Below are positions 5,546 to 12,198 of a stretch of DNA of 13,344 nt, piece by piece. The stretch is from NCBI GenBank assembly GCA_036310845.1, contig JAXJRB010000182.1:1-13344 (forward strand), read 5' to 3'. Origin of the DNA: COE1 sp036310845. GTDB taxonomy: Bacteria; Bacillota; Clostridia; Lachnospirales; Lachnospiraceae. Numbering within the stretch: position 1 is the first letter of the stretch; every line of letters starts with the position of its first letter. A program made the translations under genes and the position numbers. The notes under the pieces were generated by a model, which saw nothing but the letters and a program-made list of their open reading frames with translations, made no database searches and was not told the origin of the DNA.

Positions 5546-6787
5546 ATGACAAGGATATGGGAATATATAAAGATAGCCCTAAAAAATATCCAGAGTAATA
5601 AAGGACGTTCCTTCCTTACCATGCTGGGTATTATTATAGGTATCTCATCTGTTATTCTAATCGTATCAACTGGTGAAGGAGTCAAGGAAGGCGTTAGTGG
5701 CTCACTGGATGATTTGGTAGGTGGCTATATTGGATTTTTTGCAATGAATGATGGGGAAAGCGGAGAATATATTGAATTTACAGATGCGGATTTAGATATG
5801 ATTATCGAAAAGGTAGACCATGTTAAGGGTGCTACTGATTTCTGGATGTTCAGTGATGCAACAGCACAGAGTAATAAAGGAACCTTTAAAGCAGCACCTA
5901 CTTTTGGAAATGAGTCTTTGCAGTATTATAATACCGCACCAATTGTAAAGGGGCGATATTTTACAAAAAGTGATTGTCAGAAAGGAAACAAGGTTTGTGT
6001 AATCACAGAGAAAAGTGCTAAAAAGTTGTTTGGATCTACCGATGTTTTGGGTATGACAGTGAGTATGAATTTATATGGTATTACACAGGATTATACCATT
6101 ATAGGTATCCGAAAAGATAATGATTCTGCGGCAAAAAGTATGGTGTTTGCAACAGCAGATGTAGAATTGGAGATTCCGATTACCGTGCTAGAGGCGGTAT
6201 ATGGTTATTACACAGAAAAGTTTACCATGTTTTATGTATTCTGTGATTCAACAGAGTATGTAGATACCGTTTCAGAGCAAGTTATGAATTTGCTGGAGGC
6301 AAGATATAATGTAAGAGGAAAAGAGGCTATAGAAGTAAGAGATATGGCAAGTTCTGTTGATATGATTACGGATGTTTTAAATTATGTTACAGTATTTGTC
6401 GTGCTGGTAGCAGCGATAGCTCTCGTTGTAGGGGGAATAGGTGTTATGAATATCATGTTGGTATCTGTAACGGAAAGAACAAAGGAGATTGGTATTCGTA
6501 AGGCATTGGGAGCCAAAACAGGATCTATTATGTTTCAGTTTTTAATGGAGGCAGTCATTATTACCTTAATCGGAGGTTTACTAGGAATTTTAATTGGCAT
6601 TCTTGGTGCAAAAGGAATCTGCTCCATTATCGCAATGCTAGGAATGGATGGGGTTACGGCAAGAATTAATCCAGTAGTTGTTTTAGGAGCAACAGCATTT
6701 TCTTCCATGGTTGGTATTTTCTTTGGAATCTATCCGGCTAAGAAAGCAGCAAAACTAAGTCCGATTGAAGCATTAAGACACGAATAA
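5546..6787 (+). CDS. MacB/FtsX-type ABC transporter permease, YknZ-like
   Basis: A 413-residue permease with the MacB topology: a first membrane helix (about 22-42, in SFLTMLGIIIGISSVILIVS), an extracytoplasmic MacB-PCD domain (about 45-275), then three helices at about 281-303, 334-356 and 376-397. The coupling motif VTERTKEIGIRKALGAK (308-324) between helices 2 and 3, and the ending PAKKAAKLSPIEALRHE, are diagnostic of the FtsX/MacB permease family. It probably works as a dimer with the ATPase and adaptor as a tripartite system that extrudes substrate from the outer face of the membrane (mechanotransmission). GGAGG (5534-5538) lies 7 nt before ATG. It is the last gene of the operon. The family is certain; substrate candidates are antimicrobial peptides or other amphipathic toxins, by analogy only. 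Confidence 0.94.
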   Translation: MTRIWEYIKIALKNIQSNKGRSFLTMLGIIIGISSVILIVSTGEGVKEGVSGSLDDLVGGYIGFFAMNDGESGEYIEFTDADLDMIIEKVDHVKGATDFWMFSDATAQSNKGTFKAAPTFGNESLQYYNTAPIVKGRYFTKSDCQKGNKVCVITEKSAKKLFGSTDVLGMTVSMNLYGITQDYTIIGIRKDNDSAAKSMVFATADVELEIPITVLEAVYGYYTEKFTMFYVFCDSTEYVDTVSEQVMNLLEARYNVRGKEAIEVRDMASSVDMITDVLNYVTVFVVLVAAIALVVGGIGVMNIMLVSVTERTKEIGIRKALGAKTGSIMFQFLMEAVIITLIGGLLGILIGILGAKGICSIIAMLGMDGVTARINPVVVLGATAFSSMVGIFFGIYPAKKAAKLSPIEALRHE

Positions 6788-6791
6788 GTCC

Positions 6792-6819
6792 TTGCACTTT
6801 AAGCAGATTACGTTATAAT
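6792..6819 (+). promoter_or_regulatory. Promoter-like sequence immediately upstream of a terminator
   Basis: TTGCAC (6792-6797), a 16-bp spacer and TATAAT (6814-6819), starting 4 nt after the permease stop. The predicted start is about 6826, only some 10 nt before the terminator stem at 6836. It may serve the following housekeeping operon through partial read-through, or make a very short RNA. Confidence 0.5.
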
Positions 6820-6835
6820 AGAAGTAGGTTAACAG

Positions 6836-6863
6836 AAAGCACCTGTCATAACAGGTGCTTTTT
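6836..6863 (+). terminator. Rho-independent terminator after the efflux operon
   Basis: Eleven-bp perfect stem AAAGCACCTGT (6836-6846) / ACAGGTGCTTT (6851-6861) with a CATA loop and a T run (6859-6863). It lies 23 nt before the next start codon. Confidence 0.92.
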
Positions 6864-6886
6864 CGGATAAGAAGGGACAGGATTGT

Positions 6887-7366
6887 ATGGAATTGGAATT
6901 TGACGTAAAAATGACACCGGCAGCAATGTATGATTATCTGATGCACCATACCTATAGCGGGATGTCTGGAATCATAGGTGCGATAGCAGGCGCATTTTGT
7001 ATTATGATATTTCTTGCAAATAGATATGTGATTTATCTGATAGCGGGAGTAGTGATTCTTGCATATCTGCCGATTGCATTGTTGTTAAGAGCACATCAAC
7101 AAGTTCAGGGAACACCGGTATTTAAGAAACCGCTTCATTATAAGCTGACAGAAGAAGGAATTAGTGTATCGCAGGATGATAGTGAAGAAATGCAAAGCTG
7201 GGAAGCGTGCTTTAAAGCGGTTTCCACTAGAAGTAGTATCATTTTGTATACCTCTAAGACAACAGCATCCATTTTTCCTAAAAAGGATTTAGGAGAAAAG
7301 AAAGAAGCGCTGATTCAGATTATTTCAACACATATGCCACCGAGCAAAGTCAAGATACGTTTTTGA
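6887..7366 (+). CDS. YcxB-like small membrane protein of unknown function
   Basis: A 159-residue protein. The N-terminal part (1-25) is polar and looks like the opening strand of YcxB-type proteins (MELEFDVKMTPAAMYDYLMH). Two membrane helices follow at about 28-45 and 48-67, then a soluble domain (about 75-159) containing YKLTEEGISVSQDDSEEMQS and WEACFKAVSTRSSIILYTS, the pattern of the YcxB C-terminal domain, which resembles a PH-like membrane-associated fold. The function of the family is not known to me. Spacing to the start is unusual: AGGG (6873-6876) is 10 nt away and CAGGA (6878-6882) only 4 nt. The gene sits directly downstream of a terminator and leads into tsaE (38 nt gap), so it is probably co-transcribed with the tRNA-modification genes, but nothing connects it to them functionally. 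Confidence 0.75.
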   Translation: MELEFDVKMTPAAMYDYLMHHTYSGMSGIIGAIAGAFCIMIFLANRYVIYLIAGVVILAYLPIALLLRAHQQVQGTPVFKKPLHYKLTEEGISVSQDDSEEMQSWEACFKAVSTRSSIILYTSKTTASIFPKKDLGEKKEALIQIISTHMPPSKVKIRF

Positions 7367-7404
7367 TTTTGCGGCAAAACAATGATAGAAGGAAAAGAGA
7401 AAGA

Positions 7405-7827
7405 ATGGTAATAGAAACATGGAGTCCTGAGGAAACCTTTGCAGTTGGAGAAAAGCTTGGAAAGGAAGCAAAAGCAGGAGCGGTTTATACATTAAATGGT
7501 GATTTGGGCGTTGGAAAGACCGTGTTTACCCAAGGCGTTGCTAAGGGATTAGAGATTGATGAACCGGTAAACAGTCCAACCTTTACGATTGTTCAGATTT
7601 ATGAAGAGGGTAGAATGCCTTTTTATCATTTTGATGTTTACCGAATCGGTGACATTGAAGAGATGGACGAAATAGGATATGAAGACTATTTTTATGGTGA
7701 GGGTTTATGTATCATTGAATGGGCTGAGCTCATTTTGGAAATTATTCCAGATCATGCCAGAAAGATAACCATAGAAAAGGATTTAAAAAAAGGCTTTGAT
7801 TATCGGAGGATTACGATAGAAGAATGA
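7405..7827 (+). CDS. tsaE: tRNA t6A biosynthesis ATPase TsaE
   Basis: A 140-residue P-loop ATPase that supports the TsaB-TsaD complex in making N6-threonylcarbamoyladenosine at position 37 of ANN-decoding tRNAs. Motifs: the family N-terminus SPEETFAVGEKLG, Walker A GDLGVGKT (32-39), then NSPTFTIV (56-63), HFDVYR (75-80) and the Walker-B-like IIEWAE (103-108). Length and motif order match the family. Start: the frame is open back to TTG 7363, but that would add a non-conserved basic stretch; ATG 7405, with AAGGA (7389-7393) at 11 nt, gives the expected N-terminus. The stop codon overlaps the tsaB start by 4 nt (ATGA), so the two are translationally coupled. TsaE is essential or nearly so in many bacteria. 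Confidence 0.95.
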   Translation: MVIETWSPEETFAVGEKLGKEAKAGAVYTLNGDLGVGKTVFTQGVAKGLEIDEPVNSPTFTIVQIYEEGRMPFYHFDVYRIGDIEEMDEIGYEDYFYGEGLCIIEWAELILEIIPDHARKITIEKDLKKGFDYRRITIEE

Positions 7828-8549
7828 AAATACTTGCATTAGACAGCTCAGGGCTTGTTGCTTCTGTGGCAGTAGTAGAAAATGATAATTTAATTGCAGA
7901 ATATACGATGAATCATAAAAAGACACATTCTCAGACACTTGTGCCTATGCTTGATGAGATTCGTAATATGATAGAACTGGATATGCAGACCATAGATGCC
8001 ATTGCAGTGGCAGCAGGGCCAGGCTCTTTTACTGGACTTAGAATTGGCTCTGCAACAGCGAAAGGATTAGGGCTTGCACTCAATAAGCCTCTTATTTCGG
8101 TGCCAACGGTAGATGGACTTGCGTATAACCTTTATGGAAGTGATAAAGTAATATGTCCTCTTATGGATGCGCGTAGGAATCAAGTGTATACAGGACTTTA
8201 TGAGTTTGTAAGAATATCAGAAAAGAATGCCTTTGAAATGAAACATATAGTAGAGCAGTGTGCAGTAGATATTCAAGAAATTGTAGATAAAATAAATGAA
8301 CTAGGAAGAGAAGTTATCTTTTTAGGTGATGGAGTAGCTGTTTTTGCAGAGAAACTTGCCAATATGATAAATGTGCCATATAGCTTTGCACCAGCATGCT
8401 GTAATAGGCAACGTGCAGCGTGCGTAGCTACACTTGGCCAGGTTTATTATGAAAAAGGCATGATACAGACGGCGGTAGAGCATGCACCAGATTATCTCAG
8501 ACTCTCTCAGGCAGAAAGAGAACGTGCAGAGGCACAGAAAAATGCTTAA
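7824..8549 (+). CDS. tsaB: tRNA threonylcarbamoyladenosine biosynthesis protein TsaB
   Basis: A 241-residue member of the ASKHA fold and partner of TsaD in t6A37 synthesis; it is a dimerisation platform without catalytic residues of its own. Recognisable motifs: MKILALDSSGLVASVAVV (1-18), KTHSQTLVPMLDEI (33-46), the strongly conserved VAAGPGSFTGLRIGSATAKG (62-81) and VICPLMDARRNQVYTGLYEF (109-128). Length matches the Firmicutes form. It starts inside the tsaE stop codon (ATGA), with GGAGG (7805-7809) upstream, and its last codons overlap rimI by 8 nt, so tsaE-tsaB-rimI form one tightly coupled translation unit. TsaD, the catalytic partner, is at 10626-11654. The call is secure. Confidence 0.96.
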   Translation: MKILALDSSGLVASVAVVENDNLIAEYTMNHKKTHSQTLVPMLDEIRNMIELDMQTIDAIAVAAGPGSFTGLRIGSATAKGLGLALNKPLISVPTVDGLAYNLYGSDKVICPLMDARRNQVYTGLYEFVRISEKNAFEMKHIVEQCAVDIQEIVDKINELGREVIFLGDGVAVFAEKLANMINVPYSFAPACCNRQRAACVATLGQVYYEKGMIQTAVEHAPDYLRLSQAERERAEAQKNA

Positions 8550-8994
8550 AAAAATGGATATAAGAATTCGAGAAATGCGCAAAGAAGATGTTGACACAGT
8601 AACAGCATTAGAGGAGAGTTGCTTTTCTATGCCATGGAAAAGACAAGACTTTGAAGATATTTTAACCAATCCGGATAGGTATTATCTTGTTGCAGAAAGT
8701 GATAATGCCATTGTAGGAGGCTGTATGTTGACTATGATAGCAGGGGAAGGCGATGTTTCCAATGTAGCAGTGTATGAAGAACACCGTGGAAAACATATTG
8801 CAACTGCACTGATGCAAGAGTTATTGCGTTTGGGTGAAGAAAAAGGAATACGCGATTTCACATTAGAAGTAAGAGAGCAGAATCAGCCGGCAATTCGGTT
8901 GTATGAACATGCAGGCTTTGTTTCAGAAGGAATACGTCCCAATTTTTATGATAAGCCAAAGGATAATGCAGTGATTATGTGGAAAAGAGCATAG
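8542..8994 (+). CDS. rimI: RimI-type N-alpha-acetyltransferase (GNAT)
   Basis: A 150-residue GNAT enzyme that in E. coli acetylates the N-terminal alanine of ribosomal protein S18; in Firmicutes it is habitually encoded with tsa genes. Seen here: RIREMRKEDVDTVTALEESC (8-27), SMPW (29-32), acetyl-CoA motif A around VSNVAVYEEHRGKHIATALM (72-91) and the C-terminal LYEHAGFVSEGIRPNFY (120-136). Within motif A the loop reads RGKHIA where RGKGIG/A is usual, so one canonical glycine is His85; this is a mild departure and need not abolish activity. Start: ATG 8542 overlaps the tsaB stop by 8 nt and has AGAGG (8528-8532) at 9 nt; an upstream in-frame start at 8482 would add 20 non-family residues. The closest match is RimI rather than other GNATs because of length and context. 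Confidence 0.9.
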   Translation: MLKKMDIRIREMRKEDVDTVTALEESCFSMPWKRQDFEDILTNPDRYYLVAESDNAIVGGCMLTMIAGEGDVSNVAVYEEHRGKHIATALMQELLRLGEEKGIRDFTLEVREQNQPAIRLYEHAGFVSEGIRPNFYDKPKDNAVIMWKRA

Positions 8995-9063
8995 GATTGG
9001 TAATTGTGACTTGTTTGTAACATTACGACAATATTAGAATTAGAAAGGATAGAAAGATAATAG

Positions 9064-9987
9064 ATGCTAGATGTTTGTTTATTGGGAACAGGTGGAATGA
9101 TGCCGCTTCCGCATCGATGGCTTACGTCATTGATGGCAAGATATAATGGAACCAGTATACTGATTGATTGCGGAGAAGGAACACAGGTAGCCATGAAGGA
9201 AAAGGGCTGGAGTCCAAAGCCGATTGATATTATGTGTTTTACTCACTATCATGCCGATCATATATCCGGGTTACCGGGTATGCTTTTAACCATGGGAAAT
9301 GCAGAAAAGACAACACCATTGTTGATGATTGGTCCCAAAGGACTTAAAAAGGTGGTGAATGCATTACGTGTGGTAGCACCGGAGCTTCCGTTTGAGTTAC
9401 AGTTTATGGAGATTACAGAGCCAGAGCAGACGTTTTCGTTTGACGGCTTTCGTATAGAAACCTTCCGTGTAAATCACAATGTGATATGCTATGGTTATAA
9501 TATCGTGATTGAACGAAAGGGTAAGTTCCAGTTGGATAAGGCAATGGCATTGGGGATTGATCGTAGATACTGGAACAGATTGCAAAAAGGTGAAACACTA
9601 GAGCTTGAAGAGGGAGTGTTTACACCGGATATGGTTATGGGAGAGGAACGAAAAGGTATTAAGGTGACGTATTGTACTGATTCCAGGCCAACAGAAAGTA
9701 TTGTAAGAAATGCCAAAGGTGCAGATCTTTTTATTTGTGAAGGAATGTATGGAGAACCTGATAAGAAGGAAAAAGCAAAAGAATACAAGCATATGACTTT
9801 TTATGAGGCAGCACAAATGGCAAAGGATGCAGGAGTTGCAAAAATGTGGCTTACGCATTATTCACCATCCTTAATTCGACCGGAAGAGTATAAAAAGGAA
9901 GTACGGGCTATCTTTAGAGAAACCTATATTTCTAGAGATGGTAGAAGTGAAGAACTTCTTTTTGAGGATGAAAAGGAACAAAAATAA
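9064..9987 (+). CDS. rnz: Ribonuclease Z, metallo-beta-lactamase-fold tRNA 3' endonuclease
   Basis: A 307-residue zinc enzyme that cuts pre-tRNA just after the discriminator base so that CCA can be added. The di-zinc ligands can be followed: THYHADHISG with H61, H63, D65 and H66; H138 in VNHNVICYGY; D206 in CTDSRPT; H243 in YKHMTFYEAA; H265 in WLTHYSPSL. The block YGYNIVIERKGKFQLDKAMALGI (143-165) is the conserved RNase Z segment that separates it from other metallo-beta-lactamases. Position 62 is Tyr where Leu or Ile is more common. The start has only weak complementarity upstream (AGG at 9046-9048, GAAAG at 9052-9056), and 69 nt separate it from rimI, so a separate weak promoter is possible but not visible. 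The two tRNA genes at the end of the window lack encoded CCA, the substrate class for this enzyme. Confidence 0.93.
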   Translation: MLDVCLLGTGGMMPLPHRWLTSLMARYNGTSILIDCGEGTQVAMKEKGWSPKPIDIMCFTHYHADHISGLPGMLLTMGNAEKTTPLLMIGPKGLKKVVNALRVVAPELPFELQFMEITEPEQTFSFDGFRIETFRVNHNVICYGYNIVIERKGKFQLDKAMALGIDRRYWNRLQKGETLELEEGVFTPDMVMGEERKGIKVTYCTDSRPTESIVRNAKGADLFICEGMYGEPDKKEKAKEYKHMTFYEAAQMAKDAGVAKMWLTHYSPSLIRPEEYKKEVRAIFRETYISRDGRSEELLFEDEKEQK

Positions 9988-10029
9988 TATGATTACAGCA
10001 GTAAAACTGCAACGAAAGGGGAATGTATT

Positions 10030-10596
10030 ATGGGGAAAAAAGCAAAACCAATTATTGTAATTGTGATTATGGCACTTCTTGTGGGTGGATATTATTTTTA
10101 TCTGTCCAATAAAGTAGAGTCAAATGAAAGTAAAGAAGTTGTAACGGCAGTGCAGAATGTGATTTTGAAAGATTTAGATAAGAATTATCCACCGACTCCA
10201 AAGGAAGTGGTGAAATATTATAGTGAAATTTCAAAATGTCTGTACAATGAAGCGTATACAGATGAACAGTTAGAGAAGATGGCAGACAAGCTTCTTGCTA
10301 TTTATGATGATGAACTTGTAGCGAATAATCCGAAAGAAGAATATATCAAAAGCTTGAAAAAGGATATAGAAGCTTTTAAAGAGAAGTCATATACTATTTC
10401 TACCTATACCCCATCTTCTAGTACCGATGTAGAGGAGTATACGGTAGCAGGCAGAGAATGTGCGGAGCTGTATTGTACGTATACCATTCGAACAGGTGCA
10501 GACTACTCTAACAATTTGCAAAGATTTGTATTAAGAAAAGATGTAGAGACAAAACATTGGAAGATTTTAGGATTTGATGTCCCAGTGGAAGAATAA
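10030..10596 (+). CDS. Membrane-anchored protein of unknown function, possibly DUF6715 family
   Basis: A 188-residue protein with an N-terminal signal-anchor (basic MGKKAKP, then a hydrophobic helix about 7-25) and an extracytoplasmic domain. That domain begins with helices containing LKDLDKNYPPTPKEVVKYYS (47-66) and ISKCLYNEAYTDEQLEKMAD, followed by a beta-rich part (about 120-185, with YTISTYTPSSSTDVEEYTVAG, then AELYCTYTIRTG and RKDVETKHWKILGFDV). The overall look is that of an NTF2-like or DUF4878-like small extracellular domain, but this is a guess. From memory it resembles a Lachnospiraceae family called DUF6715; I could not check. AAAGGGG (10014-10020) lies 9 nt before the start. It is wedged between rnz and tsaD (29 nt before tsaD), so it is probably co-transcribed with essential tRNA genes. 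Function unknown. Confidence 0.75.
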   Translation: MGKKAKPIIVIVIMALLVGGYYFYLSNKVESNESKEVVTAVQNVILKDLDKNYPPTPKEVVKYYSEISKCLYNEAYTDEQLEKMADKLLAIYDDELVANNPKEEYIKSLKKDIEAFKEKSYTISTYTPSSSTDVEEYTVAGRECAELYCTYTIRTGADYSNNLQRFVLRKDVETKHWKILGFDVPVEE

Positions 10597-10625
10597 TGTC
10601 CTCGTTAATAAGAAAGGCATAGGAA

Positions 10626-11654
10626 ATGGATAAAACAGAAGATGTTCTTATATTAGCAATCGAGAGCTCGTGTGATGAAACAGCAGCAGCAGTAATAAAA
10701 AATGGAAGAGAAGTACTGTCTAATGTAATATCTTCACAGATTGCACTACACACCTTATATGGCGGTGTAGTTCCTGAGATTGCATCCAGAAAACATATAG
10801 AGAAAATAAATCAGGTAATTGAGGAAGCCCTACAGGAAGCAGGAGTTACCTTAGAGGAGATTACTGCAATTGCGGTAACCTATGGTCCAGGACTTGTAGG
10901 TGCTTTATTAGTAGGTGTATCAGAGGCAAAAGCAATCAGTTTTGCTACGAATAAGCCTTTAGTTGGTGTACATCACATTGAAGGGCATATTTGTGCTAAT
11001 TATATCGAGAATAAAGAACTGGAACCGCCATTTGCGTGCCTTGTTGTATCAGGAGGGCATACACATTTGGTTGTTGTTAAGGACTATGGCGAGTATGAGA
11101 TATTGGGAAAAACAAGAGACGATGCAGCAGGAGAAGCGTTTGATAAAGTAGCTCGTGCCATCGGTTTGGGTTATCCAGGAGGACCAAAGATTGACCAACT
11201 ATCAAAAGAAGGCAATCCTGAGGCCATATCTTTCCCAAGAGCCAAGGTGACAGATGCAGTCTATGATTTTAGCTTTAGTGGGTTAAAGTCAGCTGTTTTG
11301 AATTATTTGAATTCTTGTGAGATGAAAGGAATTGAAGTAAATCGTGCTGATGTAGCTGCATCTTTCCAAAAAGCAGTGATTGATGTATTAGTAGAACATG
11401 CGATGGAGGCAGTTAAGGAATATGGATTTACTAAGTTTGCAATTGCAGGTGGAGTAGCATCCAATTCAGGACTTCGTGAAGCATTTGAAAAAGCATGTGA
11501 AAAGAGAAAGATAGATTTTTATCATCCTTCACCCATTTTTTGTACCGATAATGCGGCAATGATAGGCGTTGCGGGATATTATGAATATTTAAAAGGTAGT
11601 AGAAGTGGATATGATTTAAATGCAGTACCTAATTTAAGGTTAGGGGAACGATAA
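10626..11654 (+). CDS. tsaD: tRNA N6-adenosine threonylcarbamoyltransferase TsaD
   Basis: A 342-residue catalytic subunit (Kae1/Qri7 family) that transfers the threonylcarbamoyl group from TC-AMP to A37 of tRNA. Diagnostic motifs: LAIESSCDETAAAVI (10-24), GGVVPEIASRKHIEKI (46-61), TYGPGLVGALLVGVSEAKA (85-103), the metal-binding HHIEGH (116-121, ligand histidines 117 and 121), VVSGGHTHLV (140-149), GEAFDKVARAIGLGYPGGP, FSFSGLKSAV, FAIAGGVASNSGLR and CTDNAAMIGVAG with the C-terminal metal Asp. Length is standard. The ribosome binding site AAAGG (10613-10617) is 8 nt before ATG. In many Firmicutes tsaD directly follows rimI; here rnz and a membrane protein lie between. A terminator follows 53 nt after the stop codon. 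Confidence 0.97.
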   Translation: MDKTEDVLILAIESSCDETAAAVIKNGREVLSNVISSQIALHTLYGGVVPEIASRKHIEKINQVIEEALQEAGVTLEEITAIAVTYGPGLVGALLVGVSEAKAISFATNKPLVGVHHIEGHICANYIENKELEPPFACLVVSGGHTHLVVVKDYGEYEILGKTRDDAAGEAFDKVARAIGLGYPGGPKIDQLSKEGNPEAISFPRAKVTDAVYDFSFSGLKSAVLNYLNSCEMKGIEVNRADVAASFQKAVIDVLVEHAMEAVKEYGFTKFAIAGGVASNSGLREAFEKACEKRKIDFYHPSPIFCTDNAAMIGVAGYYEYLKGSRSGYDLNAVPNLRLGER

Positions 11655-11707
11655 ATAAGAACAAAAAAACAACACAAAGTAATATCAAAAAATCAAGATA
11701 GTTTAAT

Positions 11708-11746
11708 AGATCTCTATACCTTTCAAAATAGTATAGGGGTCTTTTT
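11708..11746 (+). terminator. Rho-independent terminator of the tsaE-tsaD gene run
   Basis: Twelve-bp stem AGATCTCTATAC (11708-11719) / GTATAGGGGTCT (11731-11742), including three T-G pairs, with an 11-nt loop and a T run to 11746. Confidence 0.75.
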
Positions 11747-11787
11747 GTATGTGAAGTTTTATATATAAAGGGAAACTAGACTTTTTA

Positions 11788-11817
11788 GTGATATAAGTAT
11801 ATGTTATAGTATATAAT
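11788..11817 (+). promoter_or_regulatory. Promoter candidate for the structured RNA region
   Basis: TATAAT (11812-11817) with GTGATA (11788-11793) 18 bp upstream, four of six matches to TTGACA. The predicted start is about 11823-11825, exactly where the foldable sequence begins. The surroundings are very AT-rich, so the -35 is less certain than the -10. Confidence 0.45.
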
Positions 11818-11819
11818 AT

Positions 11820-12125
11820 GGTGCTAGTGGAGGCAACTCTGCTTGCTTTTGTAAGTTGATTGTATATAGCAGGAAAATTCTGTCGGGTAAGGTCTGGCCA
11901 ACCGCCCGTACCAAGTCCTTGGAAGCGAAACAATAATGCTAGATTTTTCATCCCCTTCATAATTATGTGACATCAAATAGTCATGCAATAATACGTTTCG
12001 AGTCGCTTTCAAAAAAGGAATTTTGGCTTAATTAGGCTACATTTTCTCACGGAATCCGTAGCAAATATGTATTCCTGCTGAATAGGTACGAAAAATCTCA
12101 CAAATAGATTAGTGCCTAGTAGGAA
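11820..12125 (+). ncRNA. Candidate structured noncoding RNA of unidentified family
   Basis: No reading frame here has a ribosome binding site, but the + strand folds coherently. A hairpin 11826-11832/11837-11843 has a GCAA tetraloop. A long-range helix AGCAGGAA (11868-11875) / TTCCTGCT (12072-12079), extended by a T-G pair, encloses three arms. These are CGGG-GGT / ACC-CCCG (11884-11908), a 20-bp imperfect arm (11911-11931 / 11995-12026) and GCTAC / GTAGC (12036-12040 / 12058-12062), so together they form a four-way junction. A further hairpin is AATCT / AGATT (12094-12110). CGTACC (11907-11912) is complementary to GGTACG (12085-12090), a possible pseudoknot. There is a good -10 just upstream but no clear terminator at the 3' end, so it may be a stand-alone RNA or the leader of ispD, which starts 74 nt later. 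It lacks the hallmark sequences of RNase P RNA, tmRNA, SRP RNA, T-box and the riboswitches I know. Pairings were found by eye. Confidence 0.45.
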
Positions 12126-12146
12126 ATGTTTAAGGTGTAGAAAAGG

Positions 12147-12152
12147 TATAAT
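12147..12152 (+). promoter_or_regulatory. Possible -10 element for ispD
   Basis: TATAAT 47 nt before the ispD start codon. No recognisable -35 lies 16-18 bp upstream, so this is tentative; ispD might instead be transcribed from the promoter near 11812. Confidence 0.25.
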
Positions 12153-12198
12153 TGCGGATATAGTATAAATAAGTTTTATAAAAGAAAAGGAGAACAGG

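Noticed and set aside
10963..11151. 62-residue + strand frame inside tsaD
   Set aside because: Shadow of tsaD in another frame; tsaD motifs run through this region without break.
11703..11960. 85-residue open frame on the - strand between tsaD and ispD
   Set aside because: It crosses the tsaD terminator and the structured region, has no ribosome binding site, and its composition is not protein-like.
11820..12125. RNase P RNA, tmRNA, SRP RNA or T-box leader as identity of the structured region
   Set aside because: The invariant sequences were looked for and not found: GAGGAAAGTCC, a T-arm GTTCRA with tag ORF, GGAAGGAAGCAG and GGTGGTACCGCG respectively.
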